DNA of 11,786 nt from Firmicutes bacterium CAG:95 (lineage in GTDB: Bacteria; Bacillota; Clostridia; Lachnospirales; Lachnospiraceae), in NCBI GenBank assembly GCA_000438155.1, contig FR902878.1, positions 11,118 to 22,903 on the forward strand, read 5' to 3'. The position numbers were made by a program, and so were the translations under genes. The stretch's first letter is position 1. The number at the start of each line of letters is the position of its first letter. Positions 5,803 through 11,786 of the stretch are shown piece after piece. Under the pieces are notes generated by a model. It ran no database searches, was not told the origin of the DNA, and worked only from the letters and a program-made list of their open reading frames with translations.

Positions 5803-7812
5803 ATGAATCCGTGGACACAGATGTGGCTGAATTACTTTCCAAGGGCAGCGAAAGGAAATGAAGCCTATTTTGAAAAATACCGGCTGGATGGATTTGAGAA
5901 GGAACACCGTGAGATCCGGTCTGCACTTATGGAACTGGAGCGTGGAATACAGGGCATGCTGGTACTTCCGCCGCCGGTACGTTCTTTTTTGGCACAGGCA
6001 GAAAAGGGGACCTTCGTTATCCGTAGGATTTCCGAAACAGGAAGCGGTGTGAAAGCAGAAGGATATCATCTGAAGGAGCAGGATGGACGGCTGTTTCTGA
6101 TGGCAGCTGAAGAGAAGGGCGTCTTATCTGGTGTGTTTGACCTGCTTCGCAGAATTGCCATGGAGGAATCCCTGAAGGGTGTGGATGTGCTTTGTAATCC
6201 GGACAATCCGAACCGTATGCTGAACCACTGGGATAACATGGATGGCAGCATTGAACGCGGCTATTCCGGGGAATCCTTCTTCTTTGCAGAAAATGAAATT
6301 CTGGTGAATGAACGGACGAGGGATTACGCGCGTTTCGTGGCAAGCATCGGATTAAATAGTGTTGTCATCAACAATGTGAATGTAAAGGACGCGGCAACGT
6401 ATCTGATTACGGAACGTTATTTTGACCGTGTGGCAGAGCTTTCCAATGTATTTGCCGATTATGGAATCAGGCTGTATTTAAGCCTTAACTTTGCTTCCCC
6501 GATGGAGCTTGGCGGACCGGACAGTGCGGATCCGTTAAACGAAGAGGTCATTGCATGGTGGAAAGAGAAGATGAAGGAGGTCTTTGCAAGAATCCCGAAT
6601 CTTGGAGGTTTCCTTGTAAAGGCAGATTCGGAAGGAAGACCCGGGCCTTTTACCTACGGAAGGACGCAGGCAGACGGAGCCAATATGCTTGCCGATATTG
6701 TGAAGGAATATGGCGCCATCATCATCTGGCGGTGCTTTGTTTATAACTGCACGCAGGACTGGAGGGATTATAAGACGGACCGGGCGCGTGCCGGATACGA
6801 CAATTTCATCCAGATGGATGGTGACTATCACGAGAATGTGATTCTGCAGATTAAAAACGGCCCGATGGACTTCCAGATCCGGGAGGCAGTTTCACCTCTG
6901 CTTGGGGGATTGAAAAAAACCAATCAGATGCTGGAGGTTCAGGTGGCGCAGGAGTATACGGGACATCAGATTGATGTCTGTTATCTGATTCCTTTATTTA
7001 AGGAAGTACTGGATTTCAAGACCTATTGCCTGCCGGAGCTTGACACGGTTGCGGATGTGGTAAGCGGCCGGACACTTGGAAACCGGAATGCCGGAATTGC
7101 AGCCGTAATCAATACCGGTAATGATGCAAACTGGACCGGAAATGATCTGGCAGCAGCAAACTTCTACGGATTCGGAAGACTGGCATTCCAGACGTCACTT
7201 TCTGCAGAAGAAATTGCAAAGGAATGGGTGAAACTGACCTTTGGCTGTGACTGCGAGGTTGTTGATTCCCTTGTGAAGCTTCTTCTGGGATCCAGGGAAA
7301 CTTATGAGAAATATACCTCACCGCTTGGCATTGGCTGGATGGTGACACCGCATGAGCACTATGGTCCGAGCATTGACGGGTATGAGTACTCCCGTTGGGG
7401 AACCTACCATCGTGCCGATCATCTGGGACTTGGCGTTGACCGGTCACATAACGGAACAGGATATGCGCAGCAGTATTATGAGCCGAATGCTTCGATGTAT
7501 GACGATCCGGCAACCTGTCCGGAAGAACTGTTGCTGTTCTTCCATCACATGCCGTATACATGGAAGCTTGCAAGCGGAAAGACTCTGCTGCAGTACATCT
7601 ATGATACTCACTTTGAAGGCGTGGAAGAAGTAGAGCAGATGATCACGGTATGGGAGTCCCTGGAGGGAAGAATCCCGGATGAAAGTTATGCACTGGTACG
7701 GGAGCGTTTTACAAGGCAGTTGGCCAATGCCAGGGAATGGCGTGATCAGGTGAACTCATACTTCTACCGTAAGAGTGGAATTCCGGATGAAAAAGGAAGA
7801 AAAATCTACTAG
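5803..7812 (+). CDS. aguA: GH67 alpha-glucuronidase
   Basis: The 669-residue product cleaves alpha-1,2-linked (4-O-methyl)glucuronic acid from the non-reducing-end xylose of xylo-oligosaccharides. Family signatures are plain: MLNHWDNMDGSIERGYSG, GGFLVKADSEGRPGPFTYGR, IIIWRCFVYNC, QIKNGPMDFQIREAVSPL and QVAQEYTGHQ. The catalytic acid should be Glu277 (in ADSEG) and the general base pair Asp356 (in PMDFQ) and Glu384 (in QEYTG). The 79- and 28-residue spacings equal those I recall for Geobacillus AguA (Glu285, Asp364, Glu392). Length is close to that enzyme (about 679). The N-terminal domain covers roughly residues 1-130, the barrel 131-460, and the helical C-terminal region the rest. There is no signal peptide, so the enzyme is cytoplasmic and depends on uptake by the transporter encoded next. 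Tandem repeats precede it and a terminator follows it. Confidence 0.97.
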   Translation: MNPWTQMWLNYFPRAAKGNEAYFEKYRLDGFEKEHREIRSALMELERGIQGMLVLPPPVRSFLAQAEKGTFVIRRISETGSGVKAEGYHLKEQDGRLFLMAAEEKGVLSGVFDLLRRIAMEESLKGVDVLCNPDNPNRMLNHWDNMDGSIERGYSGESFFFAENEILVNERTRDYARFVASIGLNSVVINNVNVKDAATYLITERYFDRVAELSNVFADYGIRLYLSLNFASPMELGGPDSADPLNEEVIAWWKEKMKEVFARIPNLGGFLVKADSEGRPGPFTYGRTQADGANMLADIVKEYGAIIIWRCFVYNCTQDWRDYKTDRARAGYDNFIQMDGDYHENVILQIKNGPMDFQIREAVSPLLGGLKKTNQMLEVQVAQEYTGHQIDVCYLIPLFKEVLDFKTYCLPELDTVADVVSGRTLGNRNAGIAAVINTGNDANWTGNDLAAANFYGFGRLAFQTSLSAEEIAKEWVKLTFGCDCEVVDSLVKLLLGSRETYEKYTSPLGIGWMVTPHEHYGPSIDGYEYSRWGTYHRADHLGLGVDRSHNGTGYAQQYYEPNASMYDDPATCPEELLLFFHHMPYTWKLASGKTLLQYIYDTHFEGVEEVEQMITVWESLEGRIPDESYALVRERFTRQLANAREWRDQVNSYFYRKSGIPDEKGRKIY

Positions 7813-7840
7813 AAGGTTAATTCAGAAGAGAATATTTATG

Positions 7841-7875
7841 GTCGGAAGCAGGTAATTCTGCTTCCGGCTTTTTTT
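7841..7875 (+). terminator. Intrinsic terminator after aguA
   Basis: CGGAAGCAG (7843-7851) and CTGCTTCCG (7858-7866) pair perfectly around a 6-base loop. Two more outer pairs (one G-U) extend the stem to 11 pairs, and seven T follow (7869-7875). It closes the GH3-GH67 unit and separates it from the transporter operon. Confidence 0.92.
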
Positions 7876-8044
7876 ATCCCATAACTATACAAAAATTGCT
7901 ATACATTGAAAAAATTGTAGCAAAACGCACAATAAAAACTATAACAAAAGTTTTTATATATATAAATTGCATAAAGAAAGCAAGATTTATGAAATGAAAA
8001 GCAATATATGACAAGATAAGAGGAAAACGAAATATTATAATCAA
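7876..8044 (+). promoter_or_regulatory. AT-rich leader/promoter region of the transporter operon with repeats
   Basis: No gene is visible here. Three repeat elements stand out: CTATACA twice (7885-7891 and 7899-7905, 14 bp apart) with a related CTATAAC at 7939; an inverted pair TTGCTA/TAGCAA (7896-7901 and 7918-7923); and a perfect 14-bp palindrome TTTATATATATAAA (7953-7966). Possible -10 boxes are TATAAC (7940-7945) and TATAAA (7961-7966), but neither has a good -35 at 16-18 bp. That would fit an activator-dependent promoter. The terminator before it means the transporter needs a promoter here. Confidence 0.5.
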
Positions 8045-8065
8045 TTTATCAAAAGAGTTGATAAA
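8045..8065 (+). promoter_or_regulatory. Perfect 8-bp inverted repeat upstream of the transporter start
   Basis: TTTATCAA (8045-8052) and TTGATAAA (8058-8065) are exact reverse complements separated by five bases. It ends 11 bases before the ribosome binding site of the first permease. It could be a repressor operator or a weak hairpin in the 5' leader; there is no T-tract of terminator form. Confidence 0.55.
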
Positions 8066-8076
8066 CGATTTTTATG

Positions 8077-8081
8077 GGAGG
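8077..8081 (+). promoter_or_regulatory. Ribosome binding site deciding the first permease start
   Basis: GGAGG lies 7 bases before ATG 8089 and 4 before ATG 8086. The in-frame ATG at 8074 lies upstream of it and has no such site, so 8089 is preferred with 8086 as the alternative. Confidence 0.65.
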
Positions 8082-8088
8082 AGTTATG

Positions 8089-9042
8089 ATGAGTAAAACA
8101 TCCAAAAAAGTACCTGCCGTGAAGAACAGGAAATCCATTGGCGTGTACATGAAACGGTACTGGCAGCTGTATCTGTTACTCTTTCTGCCAATGCTTTATC
8201 TGATTATCTTTAAATACGTTCCGATGGTTTATATCCAGATTGCATTCAAGAAATACAGTATTGTGCAGAGCGTCTGGGAGATGCCGCTGGCGGCACAGCA
8301 CGGTTTTGAATATTTCATCAAAGCGTTTAAGAACAAGGATTTCTTAAATGCCCTGCGGAATACTCTGGTACTGAATCTCCTTGATCTGGTAGTTGGATTC
8401 CCTGCTCCGATCATCTTCGCACTGATCTTAAACGAACTGGTATTTACCAGGTTTAAGAGAGTGGTGCAGACTATTGCTTATATGCCCCATTTCTTATCAT
8501 GGGTCATTATTTACAGCCTGGCACTTCAGATGTTTGCACCGACCAACGGTCTTGTAAACATGGTGCTGCAGAATCTGGGGTTTGAGGCAGTTCACTTCCT
8601 TGATAAACCGGGCAACTGGATTGTATCCTACATATTAATTGGTGTATGGCAGAACTTTGGATGGGGTTCCATCGTATATCTGGCAGCGATCGCCGGAATC
8701 AATCCGGAGCTTTACGAGGCAGCATCGGTAGATGGCGCCGGAAGATTTAAGAAGATGTGGCACATTACCCTTCCGGGTATCCGTTCCACCATCGTGGTAC
8801 TTCTGATTATGAACCTTGGCAATATTTTAGGAAGCGGCTTCGACAGACCGTTCGCTTTCCAGAATAACATGGTTATGAATGTGGCAAACGTCATTTCCAC
8901 TTTTGTTTATACCAATGGTATTAAGAGTCTTCAGTTCTCACTGACGACGGCGGTTGGATTGTTCCAGTCCGTGATCTGTGTAATCTTCCTGTTGCTGGCA
9001 AACTGGATTTCCAGACGGCTCGGCGAACGTGGAATCTGGTAG
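8089..9042 (+). CDS. ABC sugar transporter permease, LplB/YtcB type
   Basis: This 317-residue integral membrane protein belongs to the CUT1 (MalF-like) binding-protein-dependent permeases. A charged cytoplasmic N-terminus precedes the first membrane segment (LYLLLFLPMLYLIIF), and about six segments can be drawn. The conserved EAA loop that contacts the ATPase is present as LYEAASVDGAGRFKKMWHI, ending in TLPGI. The GSGFDRPFAFQNN region near the fifth segment is typical of the LplB/YtcB/YteP group, which serves complex oligosaccharides such as aldouronates and pectin fragments. It pairs with the next permease: the stop codon of this gene is part of that gene's ribosome binding site. With aguA just upstream, glucuronoxylan oligosaccharides are the likely cargo, but specificity is an inference. 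Confidence 0.94.
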   Translation: MSKTSKKVPAVKNRKSIGVYMKRYWQLYLLLFLPMLYLIIFKYVPMVYIQIAFKKYSIVQSVWEMPLAAQHGFEYFIKAFKNKDFLNALRNTLVLNLLDLVVGFPAPIIFALILNELVFTRFKRVVQTIAYMPHFLSWVIIYSLALQMFAPTNGLVNMVLQNLGFEAVHFLDKPGNWIVSYILIGVWQNFGWGSIVYLAAIAGINPELYEAASVDGAGRFKKMWHITLPGIRSTIVVLLIMNLGNILGSGFDRPFAFQNNMVMNVANVISTFVYTNGIKSLQFSLTTAVGLFQSVICVIFLLLANWISRRLGERGIW

Positions 9043-9054
9043 GAGGTGTGAACG

Positions 9055-9924
9055 ATGATTAAATCAAAATCTGCAAAAGCCGGAGACTGGATCTTTGTTC
9101 TGATCTGTGTCGTGGTTGCCATCATCTGTCTGCTTCCTATGGTAAACCTGCTGGTAAAGTCCATAAGCAGTACGGACGCACTGGTAAAGCATGAGGTTTA
9201 TCTGTGGCCGAAGGGATTGAACTTTAATGCTTATACAACCGTACTTGGTGATGCAAAATACATCCGGGCGTTCTTCTGGACCGTATTTCTTACCATCATC
9301 TGCACGATTGTATCACTGGTCATGACAACCTTATGTGCTTATCCTCTGATCTTCGAGGATCTGAAAGGAAGAAGCGTTTTTAACATCATTATTACGATTA
9401 CCATGTTTTTTAACGCAGGTACGATCCCGAACTACCTGCTGATGAAGTCACTGAATTTGTTAAGCAATCCGCTGGTACTGATTGTGCCGAGCTGTTTAAG
9501 TGTCTTCAACATGATTATCTTAAGGAGTTTCTTTTATGGAATTCCGGACAGCTTAAGGGAATCGGCGGAAATTGACGGAGCAACCTATATTAAGATACTG
9601 TGTTCCATTTACATTCCTTTATCCAAACCGGTATTTGCGACACTGGCTCTGTTCTATGCCGTAGGCCGTTGGAATGGATATTCCGATGCACTGATGTATA
9701 TGAAGGAAAAGGATTACTATCCGTTACAGCTCCTTCTTTACAATATCATTAACAACATTAACAGCGTGGAAGTGGCTACGCAGGAAGGGTTCTCCACCCC
9801 GGGACTTACCGAATCACTTAAGGCAGCGATCGTTATGTTCTCCACGGTTCCGATTCTGTGTATCTATCCATGGCTGCAGAAGTATTTCATCCACGGGGTT
9901 ACCGTTGGAGCCGTTAAGGAATAA
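9055..9924 (+). CDS. ABC sugar transporter permease, LplC/YtcP type
   Basis: This 289-residue protein is the MalG-like partner of the preceding permease. The first membrane segment (about residues 12-34) begins with WIFVLICVVVAIICLLP. The EAA-type loop reads RESAEIDGATYIKILCSIY and ends in IPLSKP. AGTIPNYLLMKSLNLL, ALFYAVGRWNGYSDALMY and the ending KYFIHGVTVGAVKE are characteristic of the YtcP/LplC/YesQ group. The ribosome binding site AGGAGGT (9041-9047) overlaps the TAG of the upstream permease, so the two are translationally coupled and should be made in equal amounts. No ATPase gene follows; in Firmicutes such transporters usually use a shared MsmX/MsmK-type ATPase encoded elsewhere. Confidence 0.95.
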   Translation: MIKSKSAKAGDWIFVLICVVVAIICLLPMVNLLVKSISSTDALVKHEVYLWPKGLNFNAYTTVLGDAKYIRAFFWTVFLTIICTIVSLVMTTLCAYPLIFEDLKGRSVFNIIITITMFFNAGTIPNYLLMKSLNLLSNPLVLIVPSCLSVFNMIILRSFFYGIPDSLRESAEIDGATYIKILCSIYIPLSKPVFATLALFYAVGRWNGYSDALMYMKEKDYYPLQLLLYNIINNINSVEVATQEGFSTPGLTESLKAAIVMFSTVPILCIYPWLQKYFIHGVTVGAVKE

Positions 9925-9925
9925 C

Positions 9926-9944
9926 CGGATTGGGGCTCAATCCG
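9926..9944 (+). other. Intercistronic hairpin between permease and binding-protein genes
   Basis: CGGATT (9926-9931) and AATCCG (9939-9944) pair perfectly, with a further G-C and G-U pair inside. There is no T-tract, so it is not an intrinsic terminator. It starts two bases after the permease stop and could stabilise or process the message to give more binding protein than permease. Confidence 0.6.
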
Positions 9945-9984
9945 TGCATTCAATAAATCAAATATTCTATTAGGGAGGCAAAGA

Positions 9985-11721
9985 ATGAAGAAGAAATTAC
10001 TTTCCGTGTTACTTGCAGGTGCTATGGTACTTTCCCTTGCAGCCTGTGGAAGCAAAGAAGCAGCTCCTGCTGATACATCCAGTGATACAGCAGCGGCAAC
10101 AACGGAAGCATCGGACTCAGCCGATACTTCTGATGCAGCATCTGACAGCGCAGATGCATCCGATCCGACAGGCGGTCAGCTTGTGGATGGCAAATTCGCT
10201 GAAACCAGAACCATTGTTGTGGAGGTTTATGATCGTGGTAACGATGGCGGTTCTGATCCTACAAACAATGCATATACCAAGTATATCCAGGAAGGAATGC
10301 TTGCAGATCACAACGTACAGGTGGAATTCAAGGCAGTTCCCCGTTGGACAGAGGTGGAAGAAATCAATAACCTTCTGGCAGCAGGTGATGCTCCGGACAT
10401 CTGTGTAACTTATGACTATCCGACCATTCAGACCTATGCAAACATGGGTGGTGTTCTGGATTTGAGCGAGTACTTAACCGAAGAATACAAATCGGTATTC
10501 CCGAACCTCTGGGATTGGCTTGGCGAGACCAACCTTTACTGGGATAAGGATCCTGAAACCGGTACAATCTGGGGAATTGAAGCAAAGCTTGCAAACAGCA
10601 ACCGTATCAACACCTTCGTTCGTAAAGACTGGTTAGATAAGCTCGGTTTAAAGGAGCCTGCTACCAAGCAGGAATTTGAAGATATGCTGATTGCATTCCG
10701 TGATAACGCAGATGAACTTCTTGGCGCAGATGCTGACAAGATGATTCCTTACAGCGTAAGCTATGATGTAGGCTGGAGAGCAGCTACCTTAATTGAATCC
10801 TTTATTGATCCGGATATCTCCGATAAGGAATACTATGTAAACGGATTTGATGACAGAAAGCTTACCCAGAACGGCACAAAGGAAGGTGTCCGTCTCTTGA
10901 ATAAGTGGTACAACGAAGGCTTGATGTGGAAGGATTTCGCTCTGTATGGAAGCGGTGACACCACAGAAGATGATAACTTAAAGGCTGGTTATGTTGGTGC
11001 CTTTACTCATAACTGGGATTATCCTTTCCGTAACGGTGAAGATTCCATCCAGGCAAATTTACAGAGACTGGTTGGAGAAGATGCAAAGTTTATAGCAGTT
11101 GACTGTTTCGAAGACAGCAAAGGAACTCATACCAAGTTTACTGCAGGTCCGATCGACCGTAAACTGTTCTTCCCTTCTACCAACGATGAACCTTTGGCAT
11201 CCATGCTTTACCTTGACTGGATCTCTGATCCGGAGCACATCCAGTATCTCCAGATCGGTGAAGAAGGTGTAACTCATGATACCTTAGACGATGGAACCAT
11301 CGTTACCAAGGCATCCACAGGTGATACCATCCAGAACTCCGGTTTCAACATTGATATGACCATTACCTGTAACGGTCTGAAGCTGGTAGACCCTGAAATT
11401 ACTGCAAAGTCTATTGCATACAGCTACTCTAACGTAGATCCTGCTGATGTAGAAACAGCAGATGCAATTGCAAAGACAGACAACAGACCCGGTAAGAATG
11501 TAAATGTTGGCGCAATCTCCGCAGAAGAAGGTATGGGCGATTCCCTCTCCAGCAAGAGAGATATCGTATATGATACCGCAGTATCTGCGGCAGAAGCTGA
11601 CTTTGACAAGGTATGGGATTCCGGTATTGAAGAATACTTGGGTGCAGGCGGTCAGGCTATCATGGATGAGCGTGCAGCAAAGTGGGAAGCAACCTTCGGA
11701 AGTTCCGATATGTTACCATAA
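9985..11721 (+). CDS. Extracellular sugar-binding lipoprotein of the ABC transporter (LplA/YtcQ-like)
   Basis: The 578-residue protein starts with a lipoprotein signal (MKKKLLSVLLAGAMVLSLAAC). The lipobox LAAC places the lipidated Cys at residue 21, so it is anchored outside the membrane. Residues about 22-64 form a flexible Ser/Thr/Asp/Ala-rich tether. The remainder is a large family 1-type solute-binding fold with NNLLAAGDAPDICVTYD, GGVLDLSEYL, NTFVRKDWLDKLGL and LNKWYNEGLMWKDF, patterns of the LplA/YtcQ oligosaccharide-binding group. About 580 residues is long compared with MalE-like proteins but usual for this group. GGGAGG (9973-9978) lies 6 bases before the ATG. It captures oligosaccharides for the two permeases encoded upstream; aldouronate or xylo-oligosaccharide binding is inferred from aguA. 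A hairpin in the 60-bp gap before it may favour high expression. Confidence 0.95.
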   Translation: MKKKLLSVLLAGAMVLSLAACGSKEAAPADTSSDTAAATTEASDSADTSDAASDSADASDPTGGQLVDGKFAETRTIVVEVYDRGNDGGSDPTNNAYTKYIQEGMLADHNVQVEFKAVPRWTEVEEINNLLAAGDAPDICVTYDYPTIQTYANMGGVLDLSEYLTEEYKSVFPNLWDWLGETNLYWDKDPETGTIWGIEAKLANSNRINTFVRKDWLDKLGLKEPATKQEFEDMLIAFRDNADELLGADADKMIPYSVSYDVGWRAATLIESFIDPDISDKEYYVNGFDDRKLTQNGTKEGVRLLNKWYNEGLMWKDFALYGSGDTTEDDNLKAGYVGAFTHNWDYPFRNGEDSIQANLQRLVGEDAKFIAVDCFEDSKGTHTKFTAGPIDRKLFFPSTNDEPLASMLYLDWISDPEHIQYLQIGEEGVTHDTLDDGTIVTKASTGDTIQNSGFNIDMTITCNGLKLVDPEITAKSIAYSYSNVDPADVETADAIAKTDNRPGKNVNVGAISAEEGMGDSLSSKRDIVYDTAVSAAEADFDKVWDSGIEEYLGAGGQAIMDERAAKWEATFGSSDMLP

Positions 11722-11759
11722 TCAAGTTGTTGTGTATAGGCGATTAATATAAATCTTCC

Positions 11760-11786
11760 GTAACTGTTCAGTACCTTCACAGTTAC
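11760..11786 (+). repeat. Inverted repeat cut by the window end, possible terminator stem
   Basis: GTAACTGT (11760-11767) and ACAGTTAC (11779-11786) are perfect reverse complements around an 11-base loop, starting 38 bases after the lipoprotein stop. The right arm ends exactly at the window edge, so neither the full stem nor a T-tract can be seen. It may be the transporter operon's terminator or a dispersed palindromic repeat. Confidence 0.55.

Noticed and set aside
5637..5861. A 74-codon ORF through the tandem repeats, with a repeated FKIPR motif in the peptide
   Set aside because: The peptide repeat follows automatically from a 51-bp (17-codon) unit. The ORF overlaps the aguA start in another frame, has no good ribosome binding site, and resembles no protein I know.
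4889..5926. A 345-codon ORF on the minus strand opposite the GH3 end and aguA start
   Set aside because: It lies antisense to strongly supported GH3 coding sequence, has no recognisable domain or ribosome binding site, and is explained by codon composition on the opposite strand.
8059..8072. Catabolite-responsive element-like sequence before the transporter genes
   Set aside because: It has about three mismatches to the 14-base consensus, including both final positions, and is in AT-rich sequence where such matches arise by chance.

Overview
The window looks like part of a glucuronoxylan (xylan) utilisation locus from an anaerobic gut-type Firmicute, most likely a Lachnospiraceae member. This is inferred from strong AGGAGG-type ribosome binding sites, moderate GC, the style of the lipoprotein signal, and the pairing of cytoplasmic glycosidases with a CUT1 oligosaccharide ABC transporter of the Bacillus/Paenibacillus LplB/YtcP type. 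The genus cannot be fixed from the sequence alone.

Layout from left to right: (1) the 3' part of a large GH2 glycosidase (2-2347, +), whose N-terminal region lies outside the window; (2) an AraC-family regulator with an N-terminal cupin (3237-2344, -), convergent with the GH2 gene and sharing stop-codon bases with it; (3) a divergent promoter region (3238-3445) that also holds two tiny overlapping leader ORFs; (4) a GH3 beta-xylosidase/beta-glucosidase-type enzyme (3446-5593, +); (5) a 209-bp gap containing three tandem ~51-bp repeats, each with inverted GGTAT/ATACC ends; (6) a GH67 alpha-glucuronidase, aguA (5803-7812, +), followed by a clear intrinsic terminator; (7) an AT-rich 213-bp leader with several direct and inverted repeats; (8) two ABC permeases (8089-9042 and 9055-9924, +), an intercistronic hairpin, and a substrate-binding lipoprotein (9985-11721, +). 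An inverted repeat at the right edge may be the first part of the transporter operon's terminator.

Proposed joint role (inference from families and order): the lipoprotein and two permeases import aldouronates or xylo-oligosaccharides, energised by an ATPase encoded elsewhere. GH67 removes (4-O-methyl)glucuronic acid from the non-reducing-end xylose, GH3 trims xylose units, and the GH2 enzyme removes another sugar. The GH3 and GH67 genes and the start of the transporter genes show no signal peptide, so degradation appears to be intracellular. The AraC protein is the obvious candidate regulator of the GH3-GH67 unit. The same gene set occurs in the aldouronate utilisation cluster described in Paenibacillus (lplA-ytcB-ytcP-aguA and xylan enzymes), although the order differs here.

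No wholly new system is evident. The most unusual parts are non-coding: the tandem repeat array before aguA, the chained leader ORFs before the GH3 gene, and the repeat-rich leader of the transporter operon. No tRNA, rRNA, CRISPR array, insertion sequence or phage gene was seen.
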